Positions 41,875-42,224 of a DNA stretch of 42,224 nucleotides are shown here, one piece after another; position 1 is the stretch's first letter; every line of letters starts with the position of its first letter. The position numbers were made by a program, and so were the translations under genes. The notes under the pieces were generated by a model that was not told where the DNA came from, did no database searches, and saw only the letters and a program-made list of their open reading frames with translations. This DNA comes from Terriglobia bacterium (GTDB lineage Bacteria > Acidobacteriota > Polarisedimenticolia > Polarisedimenticolales > JAIQFR01), in assembly GCA_020073205.1 (NCBI GenBank), contig JAIQFR010000027.1, positions 1 to 42,224 of the forward strand, given 5' to 3'.

Positions 41875-41944
41875 GCGGGTCTCCCGCGGTGCGCCACCGA
41901 GGCGGAGGTATGATCCGACAAAAGCCGGGCTCGGGCAAACGGCG

Positions 41945-42224
41945 TCAGTGCCGCCTCTGGGCCGCCGGCAGGAACCGCTTGCGGAGCCGGAAAGCTTTGG
42001 GTGTGACCTCCACGAGCTCGTCGTTCCGGATGAACTCGAGCGCCTGCTCCAGGCTCAGCGACCGGGGGGGGATCAGCCGTATCGTCCGGTCGGAGGTGGA
42101 GGCCCTCATGTTGGTCAGCTTCTTCTCCTTCGTGATGTTGACGTCGATGTCCGCGGGACGGGCGTTCTCCCCGATGACCATCCCCTCGTAAACCTGGTCG
42201 CCGGGCTCGACGAACATGGTGCCG
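41945..42224 (-). CDS. typA: Translational GTPase TypA/BipA, C-terminal part
   Basis: The frame continues past the right edge; about 92 codons are seen. The segment [20 protein letters not shown], then [35 protein letters not shown] and AFRLRKRFL is the well-conserved C-terminal domain that is unique to TypA/BipA and binds the ribosome. The GTPase domain is outside the window. TypA assists ribosome assembly and stress translation. It lies 70 bases upstream of the MBL hydrolase gene, in the same direction. Confidence 0.94.
   Translation of the reverse strand, partial: GTMFVEPGDQVYEGMVIGENARPADIDVNITKEKKLTNMRASTSDRTIRLIPPRSLSLEQALEFIRNDELVEVTPKAFRLRKRFLPAAQRRH

Overview
This is a gene-dense, GC-rich stretch (roughly 70% GC) of a bacterial chromosome with short intergenic gaps and a high share of GTG and TTG start codons. 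Lipid A synthesis (LpxH) and the HpnC/D/E squalene route point to a Gram-negative, hopanoid-capable bacterium. The DUF4388 protein, DUF5989 peptide, EF-G2-type factor and AsnRS would fit Acidobacteriota, with Myxococcota- or Desulfobacterota-like lineages as alternatives; this placement is inference from gene content. No phage, transposase, plasmid, CRISPR, rRNA or tRNA gene was seen. Most genes are core or housekeeping.

Layout. 1-2863: the 3' end of a SAM hydroxide adenosyltransferase gene, a tiny DUF5989 membrane-protein gene, a protein with an internal duplication preceded by an 11-G tract, a divergent DUF4388 (PATAN) gene and a FmdB-type zinc ribbon. 2856-6493: acpS, a divergent coiled-coil/NYN-domain gene and an amino-acid permease. 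6509-14455 (minus strand): aminotransferase, a zinc-ribbon membrane protein, an M48 zinc-ribbon protease, TIGR02757, nfo, queA, tgt and lpxH, the last four joined by stop/start overlaps. 14636-22601 (plus strand): EF-G2-like factor, asnS, rimO, pgpA, ribF, tmk and holB, an operon with several 4-base overlaps. 22603-24033: RlmD-like RNA methyltransferase on the minus strand.

24034-24792 is the largest stretch without a protein gene. It carries a sigma70-like promoter, a 206-base fold closed by a 27-base-pair helix (6S-RNA-like), a textbook intrinsic terminator and then a promoter for nnrD. I regard it as a noncoding RNA locus and the main item worth following up. 24793-26903: nnrD/nnrE fusion and tsaE. 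26900-32624 (minus strand): secA, a secreted HEAT-repeat protein, a broken acetyltransferase, DUF1697 and guaB. 32716-35795: an S26-type peptidase, cysE flanked on both sides by hairpin-rich DNA, and a GAF-SpoIIE phosphatase. 35796-41874 (minus strand): MBL hydrolase, RNase Y and hpnC-hpnD-hpnE, then a NicO-like metal transporter. The window ends inside typA.

Together the genes cover queuosine and other tRNA/rRNA modification (queA, tgt, tsaE, rimO, rlmD), translation (asnS, EF-G2, typA), envelope lipids (acpS, lpxH, pgpA, hpnCDE), protein export (secA), replication (tmk, holB), repair (nfo, nnrDE) and cofactor or nucleotide synthesis (ribF, guaB).
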